From: Oscillospiraceae bacterium
Lineage (GTDB): Bacteria; Bacillota; Clostridia; Oscillospirales; Ruminococcaceae
Length of the DNA stretch: 64,000 nucleotides
Assembly (NCBI GenBank): GCA_015067025.1
Contig: SVNC01000007.1
Span: 62,001-126,000, forward strand
Direction of reading: 5' to 3'
Shown: piece by piece, positions 8,461 through 18,300 of the stretch
How the letters are laid out: each line of letters begins with the position of its first letter
How positions within the stretch are numbered: position 1 is the stretch's first letter
The notes under the pieces: generated by a model
The model's input: only the letters and a program-made list of their open reading frames with translations
The model's database searches: none
Told to the model about the DNA's origin: nothing
Position numbers and translations under genes: made by a program

Positions 8461-9162
8461 ATGAAAAGCTTTAAAATATTTTCAGGCAGATACATACTGC
8501 GTATGCTGATATTACTGCCTTTAGTATGGTTTTTATGCTATGGTACAGGTTTTGTAATCGGTACTGTGGCAGGCTATATGGAGCCTGATACCGAGTCCTC
8601 GGTTACTGAGGAGATTGAAACCGAAGAAGAGGACGAGGGCTTTATAGAAGGCTTTATGAGCAGTGCTTTAGCGATGATGGGCGGAATCACGGTAATCGCT
8701 ACCACGGGTATTATCGCAAACTATATGTTCAGAACAGACGGCAGTAAGTACGTAAGAACAATAAGAAACAGCCACAAGCACTATACAAAGGCATACGGCA
8801 TTACCGCAGTCGCTTCGGTATTCAGTGCAGTTATAGGTTGCCTTGCGCTGTGTCTGATCTCAAATATCATGCTGGAGCTTCCCTTATTCACAGAGCAGCT
8901 AATAAGCATTGTATTATGCACGGTTATCTCTTCTGCTCTTGCCAATATTATCATTTCCTTTATGTTCTTTGTAAAGAGCAGTACCGTAAGAGGCATCCTT
9001 ATAGTTGTAACTATGATATCAACGATGATAATAAGCCTTATTATATCGGAAAACGTGGCTCTGAACTTTATTGTAGTAATTGCCGTCGTATCACTGGTGC
9101 TTTTTATAGCGGCACTTATTGTCGCAACGAAAAGAATTCAGCGCAGATGGTTATTTGACTAA
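8461..9162 (+). CDS. ABC exporter membrane subunit of the YtrA-type operon (first)
   Basis: ATG at 8461 is preferred over GTG 8452 because AGGTG lies seven bases upstream of it. The 233-residue product has about six hydrophobic segments, beginning LRMLILLPLVWFLCYGTG, and one acidic soluble stretch at residues 43-65 (SSVTEEIETEEEDEG) that probably faces outward. It has no sequence motif I recognise beyond general resemblance to ABC-2 type permease subunits. Position immediately after the ATPase gene supports that role. Confidence 0.65.
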   Translation: MKSFKIFSGRYILRMLILLPLVWFLCYGTGFVIGTVAGYMEPDTESSVTEEIETEEEDEGFIEGFMSSALAMMGGITVIATTGIIANYMFRTDGSKYVRTIRNSHKHYTKAYGITAVASVFSAVIGCLALCLISNIMLELPLFTEQLISIVLCTVISSALANIIISFMFFVKSSTVRGILIVVTMISTMIISLIISENVALNFIVVIAVVSLVLFIAALIVATKRIQRRWLFD

Positions 9163-9171
9163 GGAGGATGT

Positions 9172-9876
9172 ATGACTAAAAAAGAAAGAACAAAAAGGGC
9201 AATAAGCTTCTGCCTTAAAAAGACCTTTAAAATATGCCTTGCCTTTTTTCTGTGGGCTGTGATATATCTTTTCTTTGTGCTACTATCAGGTCTTATCCGT
9301 GAACCGATAGGACACGAGGATTATTTTCTAAGCTCGGTGTTCACAACAATAGGAACAGGCATCCCGATTGTGGCTGCAAGCCTTATGATGACGGACGTAC
9401 ATATCACAAGATACCTCCGTGTAAGCCCTTGCTACAAGGAGATATACACTATAGGAAAGCCTTTTGCTTTGTCGCTTTCAGGCGTGCTTGCAATGATGGG
9501 AGTTGTGATAACAAATATCATCTCCCTTGTAATAGGCAATATAGATATGGCGTCCTTTAACGATATTCTGATATTCGGTGCGATAGGCGTTGCGTTAACA
9601 CTTATACTTGCAGGTATACATTACAGCGGAGCATATATGCTCTTCTTAGCTTTATCGCTTTCAATGTTCGTAACGTTATTCAACCCTGACTTTTTAAGAT
9701 ACGGCTTCGGATTTGATACGGCAATAAGCTGTCTTATAGCAATAGGTTTACTTGCAGTATCGATCATACTCTGCTTTGTTATGGCGAAGATCTCCTACGG
9801 CAGAAGAGATTCAAGGCCTATAAATTCGATGGCAAAGACAATGCAGGTGTATAATACAAGCTGGAGTAGAAGGTAA
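9172..9876 (+). CDS. ABC exporter membrane subunit of the YtrA-type operon (second)
   Basis: ATG 9172 has an AAGGAGG site. The 234-residue protein has a basic N-terminus (KKERTKRAISFCLKKTFK) and about six membrane segments. It follows the first membrane subunit by nine bases, and the operon closes at a strong hairpin. The two subunits do not look like recent duplicates of each other. They probably form a heteromeric exporter with the ATPase, an inference from gene order. Confidence 0.65.
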   Translation: MTKKERTKRAISFCLKKTFKICLAFFLWAVIYLFFVLLSGLIREPIGHEDYFLSSVFTTIGTGIPIVAASLMMTDVHITRYLRVSPCYKEIYTIGKPFALSLSGVLAMMGVVITNIISLVIGNIDMASFNDILIFGAIGVALTLILAGIHYSGAYMLFLALSLSMFVTLFNPDFLRYGFGFDTAISCLIAIGLLAVSIILCFVMAKISYGRRDSRPINSMAKTMQVYNTSWSRR

Positions 9877-9881
9877 CGTAA

Positions 9882-9908
9882 GAGACGGACTCTTTCAGAG
9901 TCCGTCTC
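9882..9908 (+). terminator. Strong hairpin ending the YtrA-type operon
   Basis: GAGACGGACTCT (9882-9893) pairs perfectly with 9897-9908 across TTC. There is no clear T run, so termination efficiency is uncertain. Confidence 0.65.
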
Positions 9909-9992
9909 GTTCACCTTTGCAAACATCGATGATATTTAAAGGCGGTAATTATAACAAAGCATCCCCATAAAGCAAATTACATAAGCAAACGT

Positions 9993-10027
9993 AAAGCCAC
10001 TTTTGATGCAATTTCAAAAGTGGCTTT
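9993..10027. terminator. Second hairpin between convergent operons
   Basis: AAAGCCACTTTTGA (9993-10006) pairs perfectly with 10014-10027 across seven bases. It sits between the forward exporter operon and the reverse M20 peptidase gene and may serve either. Confidence 0.5.
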
Positions 10028-10069
10028 GTAATGCTTCTGTATAACTATCTTCAGTAGATCGTGAAGGTT

Positions 10070-11518
10070 TTATTTTTCCGCCTTGATAACCTCTTTATAA
10101 AAATCAACGCATTTGGGCAATGCACCGCTGTAGACGTTTTCGTTAAGTCCGTGGATCGTGCCGTACTGCTGAGGATCTATGTAAAGTGGAGCAAATCTTA
10201 TACTGTTACGGCTTACTTCGCTATAGAACTTGCAGTCTGTACCGCCGGTCATAACGTAGGGGCTTACAAGCACGTCGGGATAGATATCTGCCGATACTTT
10301 TTCAATAAGAGCAAAGGCTGAGGATTTATAATTTACGATAGGACAGGGCTTATCCTGATAGATTATCTCGGTATCTATATCGAATTTCTTTGCCATATCG
10401 CTTACTATCTTTATGCTTTCTTCATTAGGCTGATGATGGATAAATCTCATATTACCCGTTACGTATGCTTCCTGAGGAAGAACGTTAAGCCCCTCAGAAC
10501 CCGATGCCTTTGTAAAAGCAAGAGTAGTCTTTGTCATTGCTCCTGCGGCTGGGCTGATACTTGGTAACAGCTTTGCAAGAAGTGGTTTTGTAATCCAAAG
10601 ATTAGCAAAAACAAGTCTTAAAGGAAAGCTCATATTCGGGGCAATTCTTTTGAACATTTCGGTAACGGTTGGAGTAAGCTTTGCTTTAAAGGGGTCGTGC
10701 TTTTCAGCATAAGCCATAAATTTACCCAGTCTTACAAGAGGTGTGTTTTTCGGAGGTGCACTGGCATGACCGCCCTTACCTCTTGCAATGAATTTTATAT
10801 CTCCGTAGCCCTTTTCCACAACTCCGACCATAGCATAAATACCCTTTACACCCTTTATAGGCTCTTCAAGTATCATACCGCCTTCGTCAAGGAGAAGTTC
10901 AAGCTGAACGTTATTTTCTTTAAGATAGCTTGCTATTGCGGGGCCACCGCCACCACTCCACTCTTCTGTGCAACTGCTGGCGATATAAACGTCGGTTTCG
11001 GGAGTATAACCCTCGCTAAGAAGCTCTTCAACTGCCTGGAAAATACAGAAAAGACTGCCCTTGGTATCTACCGTACCTCTACCCCACACTCTGCCGTCTT
11101 CATCAATATGACCGCTGAAGGAGGGGTATTTCCAGTCGCCCTTTGCCTGCACCACGTCGTGATGGCTCATAAGCATAATAGGCTTTTTATCGTTTTTGCC
11201 TTTCCATTTGAAAAGCAGACTGCCGTCAAAGACGTTTTTAGTAAGGTTTTTATGTACGAGAGGAAATAAATCCTCTAAGGTTTTATGAAATTCATAGAAC
11301 TTTGTTCTGTCACTATCAAATCTGTCGGATACCGTTTCTTTCTGTATCATCTTTGACAGTCTTTCACCGTAGCTTTTTGCTCTGTCGCTTTTATCGGGAG
11401 CAAAGACGGCATCCTTTGATTTGTGAGGCTTTAAGCTGACTGCTCTAATTGCCATTACAGCAAACAGCAGAATAATAACTCCAAATATTACGCCGAGAAT
11501 TATAAGTGCGATTTCCAT
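10070..11518 (-). CDS. M20-family metallopeptidase (carboxypeptidase S-like), membrane-anchored
   Basis: The 482-residue protein begins with a single hydrophobic segment (ALIILGVIFGVIILLFAVMA) and then an M20 dizinc aminoacylase/peptidase fold. Expected metal and catalytic motifs are present: MSHHDVV, GRGTVDTKG, the catalytic-Glu stretch CTEEWSGGGG, and a lid region near GKGGHASAPP. Length and N-terminal helix resemble carboxypeptidase S-like M20 proteins. The family cleaves or forms amide bonds of N-acyl amino acids or small peptides. RBS is AGGAGG. It is the third gene after two membrane-protein genes with a 10-base gap, suggesting a peptide or acyl-amino-acid uptake and hydrolysis unit. 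Confidence 0.9.
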   Translation of the reverse strand: MEIALIILGVIFGVIILLFAVMAIRAVSLKPHKSKDAVFAPDKSDRAKSYGERLSKMIQKETVSDRFDSDRTKFYEFHKTLEDLFPLVHKNLTKNVFDGSLLFKWKGKNDKKPIMLMSHHDVVQAKGDWKYPSFSGHIDEDGRVWGRGTVDTKGSLFCIFQAVEELLSEGYTPETDVYIASSCTEEWSGGGGPAIASYLKENNVQLELLLDEGGMILEEPIKGVKGIYAMVGVVEKGYGDIKFIARGKGGHASAPPKNTPLVRLGKFMAYAEKHDPFKAKLTPTVTEMFKRIAPNMSFPLRLVFANLWITKPLLAKLLPSISPAAGAMTKTTLAFTKASGSEGLNVLPQEAYVTGNMRFIHHQPNEESIKIVSDMAKKFDIDTEIIYQDKPCPIVNYKSSAFALIEKVSADIYPDVLVSPYVMTGGTDCKFYSEVSRNSIRFAPLYIDPQQYGTIHGLNENVYSGALPKCVDFYKEVIKAEK

Positions 11519-11529
11519 ATATCCTCCTA

Positions 11530-12237
11530 TTAAAGCTTATCCTTTTTGAATAAGAACCAGCCTATTGCAAGGGCAAGACCGCCGCTGGGGAGTAAAAGCA
11601 GACTTGTCTGACTTATCATAGAGGGCACGAATACACAAAGTAATGTAAGTGCAAGCAGAGGTATTGCCGCAATCTTGGGACTTTCAAGGAAGTATTTAAG
11701 ACCCAATGCACCAAAGAGTGCAGGCACTACGTTATTAAAGGCAGGAGCTAAGAGCTCGCTGTTAAGCACAGGCTGTAACGGTGCTAAAAGTATAACGCCT
11801 ACTACGATTACAAGAGTTGTGACAATGGCACTTGTGGCAACGCTTATGGTAGAAATGATCTCGTGCTGAGGAGTACCGGGCTGTGTGCCGGCAATATCCT
11901 TTGCGTTCATTACGCAGGGTATCTTCATATTGGTTATATTACCCGTTATGAAGGAAAGGTAGCTTCCACCCACACCAAGCATAGGAGCGTATACTAAAAA
12001 TTCTGCAAGAGCTACGGGATAATAGATGATACCCACTCTGAATAAACCGCTGAAAAATCCGCCCACGTCAGGCATAACTCCGTTTGCCATCCCGTAAACA
12101 AAGGGGACTGCTACAAGTACGATTATAGCGGCAATAAGACTTATTCTGCCAACCTTATGAAGTCCGTTATTAAATTCGTTTAAAAACTGCTGTTCAGCAG
12201 ATATTTCTTCATTCTGTACTGCGATTTCGTTATTCAT
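11530..12237 (-). CDS. Multi-pass membrane protein, partner of the DUF5058-like protein
   Basis: The 235-residue protein has a soluble N-terminus (residues 1-30) and about six membrane helices. Notable conserved-looking stretches are GVGGSYLSFITGNITNMK and PCVMNAKDIAGTQPG, polar motifs inside a membrane protein, as found at substrate sites of secondary transporters. I do not recognise a named family with certainty. It lies 15 bases after the DUF5058-like gene and 11 bases before the M20 peptidase gene, so the three are almost certainly co-transcribed from the promoter at 13044-13072. Confidence 0.75.
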   Translation of the reverse strand: MNNEIAVQNEEISAEQQFLNEFNNGLHKVGRISLIAAIIVLVAVPFVYGMANGVMPDVGGFFSGLFRVGIIYYPVALAEFLVYAPMLGVGGSYLSFITGNITNMKIPCVMNAKDIAGTQPGTPQHEIISTISVATSAIVTTLVIVVGVILLAPLQPVLNSELLAPAFNNVVPALFGALGLKYFLESPKIAAIPLLALTLLCVFVPSMISQTSLLLLPSGGLALAIGWFLFKKDKL

Positions 12238-12252
12238 ATTTTTACCCCCTCC

Positions 12253-13002
12253 TTATATAATAGCGGAAATTCCGACTGCGGCAGCCATTGATATCAGCAT
12301 ACTTGCCGCAAGACTGAAGTTTTCAAGCACCTTGATATTCTTTTTACGGATAAAGAATTCAAATACCGCCATCGCAAGACCTGCGATAACAGCAACGATA
12401 AGCGGCATAACGTCAGAACCCTCTCTTGGTATTGCCTTACCGATGTATGAACCGATATACGCGGCACAAAGGCCTATAAACATTGCTGTAGTGGCATAAG
12501 CACCAAAGCTCTTTTTACCGCTTTCATTAGCCTTTTTAGGCTTACTGCTGAGCTTTTTCATATATTTTTTAAGGAAGAATATACAGCAGAGCACGCCGCC
12601 TAAAATACCTACAGTCATTATAAGAGCAATCGTAGTAAAGGCTGAGGGGTTAAGGTCGGATACGTTAAGGCCCGGCATACCAAGGCTCTGTGCCGACATT
12701 TCGGCAACGTTCAGTTCATACTGTAACGCACCGATGACTGATAATCTGAGCCAGGAAAACGGAACTCCCAGCGTACCGCTTAATGCAATAACCCCAAGCA
12801 GAATACTGATAGAGGGAAGAAGAGTAAAGGAGGCGCTTGCCATAATGGTCTTTTTAAGTACCTTTTTATCCATGCCTATTTTTATACCCGCCTTATAGCT
12901 CTTTACTAAGAATACTATGCAGATAGCTGTAATAAACGCCATTACACCTGCTACGAGCAGATAGAAATATCCCGCGTTTACGCTTTCTAAATATCCGTTC
13001 AT
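12253..13002 (-). CDS. DUF5058-like membrane protein
   Basis: The 249-residue protein has about seven membrane helices. The stretch GMDKKVLKKTIMASASFT followed by LPSISILLGVIALSGTLGVP and WLRLSVIGALQYEL resembles the DUF5058 family as I remember it. This was not checked by search. A cytoplasmic Lys-rich loop lies near residue 155. It is the first gene of a three-gene operon with a second membrane protein and an M20 peptidase. The pair may form a transporter whose substrate is processed by the peptidase; that role is inferred from order only. Confidence 0.75.
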   Translation of the reverse strand: MNGYLESVNAGYFYLLVAGVMAFITAICIVFLVKSYKAGIKIGMDKKVLKKTIMASASFTLLPSISILLGVIALSGTLGVPFSWLRLSVIGALQYELNVAEMSAQSLGMPGLNVSDLNPSAFTTIALIMTVGILGGVLCCIFFLKKYMKKLSSKPKKANESGKKSFGAYATTAMFIGLCAAYIGSYIGKAIPREGSDVMPLIVAVIAGLAMAVFEFFIRKKNIKVLENFSLAASMLISMAAAVGISAII

Positions 13003-13043
13003 AAAATTCTCCTTTGATAGATTTTTGAAACTTTATTAAGTAA

Positions 13044-13072
13044 ATTATACCACCGATAAGGAATATTGTCAA
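13044..13072 (-). promoter_or_regulatory. Consensus promoter of the DUF5058/M20 operon
   Basis: On the reverse strand TTGACA (13072-13067), 17 bases and TATAAT (13049-13044) form a near-perfect sigma-A promoter 42 bases before the start at 13002. No obvious operator was seen. Confidence 0.85.
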
Positions 13073-13130
13073 TTTAAGAAGAAAATAGCCGCACAGATAT
13101 TATGTACCACAAAGCCGCAAATATGACCAA

Positions 13131-13157
13131 TGCCTCCGAGGATTAACCACGGAGGCA
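13131..13157 (-). terminator. Hairpin after the sugar-binding lipoprotein gene
   Basis: TGCCTCCG (13131-13138) and CGGAGGCA (13150-13157) pair with an 11-base loop, about 80 bases after the stop of the reverse-strand gene at 13236. The T run is weak. Confidence 0.5.
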
Positions 13158-13235
13158 TGACAGATAATCTATTCGCAGGAGTTTAACTCAAAATTCTTTC
13201 TCTTTTCCAAAAGAGTTGTTGCGTTAGTTTATAGC

Positions 13236-15107
13236 TTATTCAGCTACGTAAGCGGGGGTCGTTGTAGTGTCAGCACTGCATTCGTAAAGTCTGATCTTGG
13301 AAACCTTATAGTCGTGACCCCAGATGATAAGACCGCCCTGTTCTGCCGCCTTGGTTATATCTTCGGCATCGAGAACAACTGTAAAGGTCGTAGCACCTGT
13401 GTTTATTGCACATCCGCCATCATCTGTTAAAGAACCGTCACTCTTGATAGCAGGCCAGTTAGCCATATTGATACGGAACATAACAACGTGATATTCTGCT
13501 GTACCGCCAACTACATCGAGGTCGATAGCATACTTCTTGGAAGGGTCAAGCTCTGAGACTACTGATGTAGTTAACTTGATAGCTTCATCACCATTCCAGA
13601 GTGTGCCGATCTCTATAGGATCGCCTTCGTAAAGGATGCCATCCTCACCGATTTCCGTAATTACTCTGTTATTAGTAGGTGCGGGAGTTACGGGCTTTGA
13701 GGGGTTAAGCTCTGCAAGCGTCTCGTTTGCCTTGTCGATTTCTGTCTGAACACCGCCCTTGATGCTTTCCTTGGTCTGTGTCCAGGATACGCCTGCGTTG
13801 AAGGATTCCTTCATAGGATTATGTACATAGCCGTAAAGTGCACTTGAAACCGCACCGTAGAAATCAAATACGGGATGTTCGTTTGTCATTTCCTTGACCT
13901 TTATGTACATATCCATCATTTCTTCAGTCCACTTGTAATCTTCGTAGAACTGGTTTCTCTGGATCTCAAGTGTCTGAGGATCTGTTGATGCAATTCTTCT
14001 GCACTTTAAGAATGCAGCCGCACCTTCGGGGTTCTTACTGCCCTGTACCATTGCCATAGCGTCAACGCCTGCAGGGAGGTAGTATTCGTCAACGTACGTG
14101 CATTTAGGCATGGGAACGAACATAATATCTTCCATTTCGCCGAACATTGAAAGATCAGCTTCGTAAAGCTGCCATACACCTACAGGATAGAATAAGGTCT
14201 TACCTGCCGCGATGTTGGAGGGAGCGATCTGCCATTCGTGTTCTGCCTTGGGATAAGGGAATTTTTCCTGGTTCATCATCTGCATATATTCTTCTGCGTA
14301 ATTGATAAGGGGATCGTCAAGGTTGTTTGAAAGCTGGCCGTTTTCATAACCGATAAAGGGTACGCCTGTTGTAAGTACAAACGCCTGCTCAAACCACCAG
14401 CCGTCGATAGCGTACTGATTAGCTTCAGGATCGCAGAAGTCAGCCATCATCTTTTTGAATGAATCCCAGTCCCACTTTCCGTCTTCAAGAAGCTCAGCGG
14501 GATCGTCAAGGTTGTTGGTCTCGATCGTGTTCTTGTTGTAGATCATAACCGTACCTGCGTCTGCAGACATATTACATACGTAGTGCTTGCCGTTTAACGT
14601 ATAAACGTCGTTTAAGTGGCTTATATCCTGCCATATATCTTCTGAGAAGTCAATGTAGTCATCCATAGGTGCAAAGAGATTAAGCATTGCACACCTCGGG
14701 AACACGTCAAGGTCAGCCGCAGGGAATAAGTCGGGAGAGTCGCCTGAAAGCACCATTGTAGAAAGCTTTTCAAATCTTTCCTCAAAGGTACACTGGATAA
14801 AGCTAATTTCACCGCCGTAGTTGTTCTTGAAAAGCTCTAATTCTGCAGGCATTGCCTTACCGTTCTTGGGATTTATATCCCAGGTAGACAGCCATACGAC
14901 TTTTCCGTTTTCAAGCTTTTCTACGTTTTCGCCTAAATCAATACTTTCGAGAGTGGAGTTGTATTCCTCTTTAAGTGTAGAGGGTGGCAATGTGGTTTCG
15001 GGAGTGCTTGAGTTGCCTGAACCTGTATCGGTAGAGTTGCAAGCTGACGTTAAAACGCTTATGGCACAAAGTGCTGATAGGAGCATTGCCGATTTTCTGA
15101 TATTCAT
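13236..15107 (-). CDS. Extracellular sugar-binding lipoprotein with C-terminal carbohydrate-binding-like domain
   Basis: The 623-residue protein has a lipoprotein signal ending LTSAC (Cys 23). Residues of about 65-455 fit a family 1 extracellular solute-binding protein of carbohydrate ABC importers. A Pro/Thr linker (NPSKPVTPAPTNN) leads to a C-terminal beta-rich domain of about 130 residues ending GLIIWGHDYKVSKIRLYE, a pattern typical of ruminococcal carbohydrate-binding modules. The fusion is odd: binding proteins rarely carry such a module. No permease or ATPase gene is adjacent, so it either uses permeases encoded elsewhere or acts as a surface glycan-capture protein. A -10-like TATACT lies at 15164-15169, but no good -35 was found. 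Confidence 0.88.
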   Translation of the reverse strand: MNIRKSAMLLSALCAISVLTSACNSTDTGSGNSSTPETTLPPSTLKEEYNSTLESIDLGENVEKLENGKVVWLSTWDINPKNGKAMPAELELFKNNYGGEISFIQCTFEERFEKLSTMVLSGDSPDLFPAADLDVFPRCAMLNLFAPMDDYIDFSEDIWQDISHLNDVYTLNGKHYVCNMSADAGTVMIYNKNTIETNNLDDPAELLEDGKWDWDSFKKMMADFCDPEANQYAIDGWWFEQAFVLTTGVPFIGYENGQLSNNLDDPLINYAEEYMQMMNQEKFPYPKAEHEWQIAPSNIAAGKTLFYPVGVWQLYEADLSMFGEMEDIMFVPMPKCTYVDEYYLPAGVDAMAMVQGSKNPEGAAAFLKCRRIASTDPQTLEIQRNQFYEDYKWTEEMMDMYIKVKEMTNEHPVFDFYGAVSSALYGYVHNPMKESFNAGVSWTQTKESIKGGVQTEIDKANETLAELNPSKPVTPAPTNNRVITEIGEDGILYEGDPIEIGTLWNGDEAIKLTTSVVSELDPSKKYAIDLDVVGGTAEYHVVMFRINMANWPAIKSDGSLTDDGGCAINTGATTFTVVLDAEDITKAAEQGGLIIWGHDYKVSKIRLYECSADTTTTPAYVAE

Positions 15108-15265
15108 ATAATCTTTCCTTTCTGTAAACTGTAAAGCCTGACGCTTTGTTTTCTTACAGTTTCAGTATACTCCATCGAAAAAAGAAGAAATGTCATTTTC
15201 TTGTTGTTTTTGTTACACGATTGCACAAAATTGTTTTAATTTATAGATAAAATTAAGATTTATTG

Positions 15266-15304
15266 CAAAAAATTAACCTCTTCCCGTTTATAAGAAGAGG
15301 TTAA
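15266..15304 (-). terminator. Terminator of the GH2 gene
   Basis: TTAACCTCTT (15273-15282) pairs with AAGAGGTTAA (15295-15304). In the reverse direction the stem is followed by a run of six T. Confidence 0.85.
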
Positions 15305-15314
15305 AATATAAATT

Positions 15315-18300
15315 TTACTTTATAAACTTAAAGCTTTCCATACTGAATTTTGTACCCGGCAGGAATACAAAGCTGATATCGTAAAGTCCCTTAAGCTCTT
15401 CAATATCAAAGACTACAGCCGTATAATCATCGGCGTGGGGGAATTCTATGAGTCTTGTCACCTGCTTGCCATTCTTGTCGGTAGCTCTTATCTGTACCGA
15501 GCAGAAGTCAAGAGGAGTCTTTGCAGTAACTTCTACCTTGCTTGCTCCATCAACGAAGTCCATGTCATCGAATTCGATAACAACGTTATTGCCGATATCA
15601 TCAATACGTTTTTCGTTTACCGTAAAGTCATCGCCGTATACGTTATCAGTGTCACCTGCGAAGTTCAGCTTATACGCACGCTGATTCTTTGTAAACTCAA
15701 ATCCGCCGTAAATGCAGTTCCTGTCAATTACAAAGCTGATATCCTGTATACCCTTTATTACTTCGGGAAGGGTAAATTCCTGAGGATGAGCTCTGTCCCA
15801 GCCGCCGTTGAAGTCGACTCCGAAGGTACCTACGTATCGACCGCCGTTGTCAGCGTCACCGATATAAAGCTCTACGGGGTACGCTTCACCGCCGCCGCAG
15901 TTACCAACACTGATTATTATTTTGTCTGCACCGGTGCCGAAATCCACCGCAGAATAGCCGATGACCGTTCTGCCGTCAAAGCCGCCAAGTGCACCTCTTT
16001 CAATTGTGTTAAGAGGCTTATTGCTGAAGTCGGAAAGGCAGGCAGCCGTAAATTTATAAGGATCCTTTGTAGCATCGCCAAGTCCTGTTATGCTGTATTC
16101 AAGCTCGGATATAACCTCGGGGAAATCCTTGTCATTCATTGCACAAGCACGCAGTCTGAAATTTCCGTCTCCTTTTGCTGTAACCGTTGCCTTTGTTCCG
16201 TTGAAGTCTGTTACCTCAGCAAAATTTATTTCTACTCCGTTGTCACTGCAGCATTTAAATACTATGTCCCTATAAGTTGCGTTTTCAGGAAGTATTTTTA
16301 CTCCAACCCTGCAGGTCTTTTTTTCTTCGTTCATATGTCTGTCTGAACGGTCTGTAAGCTCTATCTTTCTTACGGGTATTTCAGATCTGCATCTTGGGGA
16401 TACCACGGGGAAAGTGTTTTCTGTAGCAACGCTTACGCCCTCGGGCATATCACAGGGAGTTGCGTGAAGTACTACAGAGTCAGAATCAAGCCCCTTACTT
16501 TCTACAGTAACTGTTACTGCACCGGGGTCAAGAGTCGTCATTATCATAACCGTCAGCTTACCTGAGAACATCCTGCGGTTGTTCGCCTTAAAGCTGTCGT
16601 AATCGGTGCTGTTGCCGTTATCTATACCAACAATTCTTGCGGGACCCTTTAACTTTACTTTAACACGGTTATTTGCGTTGGCAACCGGCTGATTTTGTCC
16701 GTCTATCGCTGATATCTGCAGAAAGAACATCGACCTGCCGTCAGCCTTTGCTTCATATCTATCGGGCTCGATGCAAAGTGCCACGGCATTATCGTGATGC
16801 TTTAATATCTCTTCGCATATCGCCTGCTTATCGCTGACACTTCTGTAACCTCTTATCGTTACTTGCTTATTCTTGCAGTAATTGAGCTTCCAATGTCCGT
16901 AAAGCTTATCGGAGTTTTCAAAATCAAGTATCTGCTTTTCATATTTCTTTCCGTCATAGATAAGCTCTAACACGGGAAGATTTGAATATGCAAACACATC
17001 TATAAGCTGACCCTCGTTATAATCCCAGTAGGGAAGAATGTGGATAAAGGGCTGAGCCGCTTTGTTCCAAAGGGCTTTATATAGATAGTAGCTGTCTTTG
17101 GGTATGCCTGCAGTATCCACTATACCAAAGTAGGAATTTTTCGTGCTGTAGGGAGTAGGCTCGCCGATATAGTCAAAGCCCGTCCATACGAACTGACCCA
17201 TAGAAAGTTTTGCATCTCTGTCCATTACATAAGAGGTTACCGGAGATGCACCCCAGTTTACAACGCTGTTTAATAGATCGGAGCACTGCAGATCGTCGTG
17301 GGTTAAAAGTGCGGTATCCGCAGGGAAATGATAAATACCTCTTGAACGTACTGTTGAGGCAGTTTCACTGCCATATATCACCCAGTCGGGATGAGACTTG
17401 TGATGCTCGTTATAGAGTCTTTCGGCGTAATTATAGCCTGCTATTTTAAGATGATCCGCTACCTTCTGGGCATTTTCCCAGGGCATATAGTTAGAACCTA
17501 TTGTAGCTACCGCATTTTTACTCGGGTCGTGCTTTAACACTTCCTCACTAAGCATCTGTGCTACTTCAAGTCCTCTTTCGCTCTTATGGGTATCGGGTAT
17601 CTCGTTACCGATACTCCACATAATAACGCTGGGATGGTTTCTGTCACGGCGTATCCACGCCTTTACGTCCGTTTTGTACCACTCGCCGAAATATCTTGCG
17701 TAGTCAAATTCGTTCTTCGGGATTTCCCACATATCTAAAAATTCGCTGACAACAAGAAGACCTATTCTGTCACAGATATCCATAAATTCCCTTGAAGGAG
17801 GGTTGTGACTCGTGCGTACCGCGTTAACGCCCATTTCCTTTAAAATAAGGAGCTGACGGAGTGTAGCGTCATAATTCACCGCTGAGCCTAATGCACCTAA
17901 GTCGTGGTGCAGACATACGCCGTTTAACTTCAGCTTTCTGCAGTTGAGAGAAAAGCCTGTTTCGCTGCTGAATTCCACCACTCTGTAACCGAAGGTGTTC
18001 TCCACTTCGTCAAGAAATTCCCCTTCAGCAGAATGTAAAGTGGTAGTGAGCTTATATAAATTAGGCTCATATATATCCCACAGTACCGGTGTATCTGTGT
18101 AAAAGGTGGTCTTGTCACCGTCTCCGCATATTCTTCGCTGGGCAGAATATACAGTATTTCCGTCAGGGTCGGTTATGTTGTGAGTGATAGTTCCGTCTAT
18201 CTCCGTATTGAATTCACTCTCGACACATACACGCCATCTGCCGGGATTTTTTTCGTTAATGTGATAATTGCACTTTGTGGTGATATAAACGCCGTCCTCC

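Noticed and set aside
10697-11269. Forward reading frame of 190 codons
   Set aside because: It is antisense to the M20 peptidase gene.
15435-16346. Forward reading frame of 303 codons
   Set aside because: It is antisense to the GH2 gene with no RBS or domain motif.
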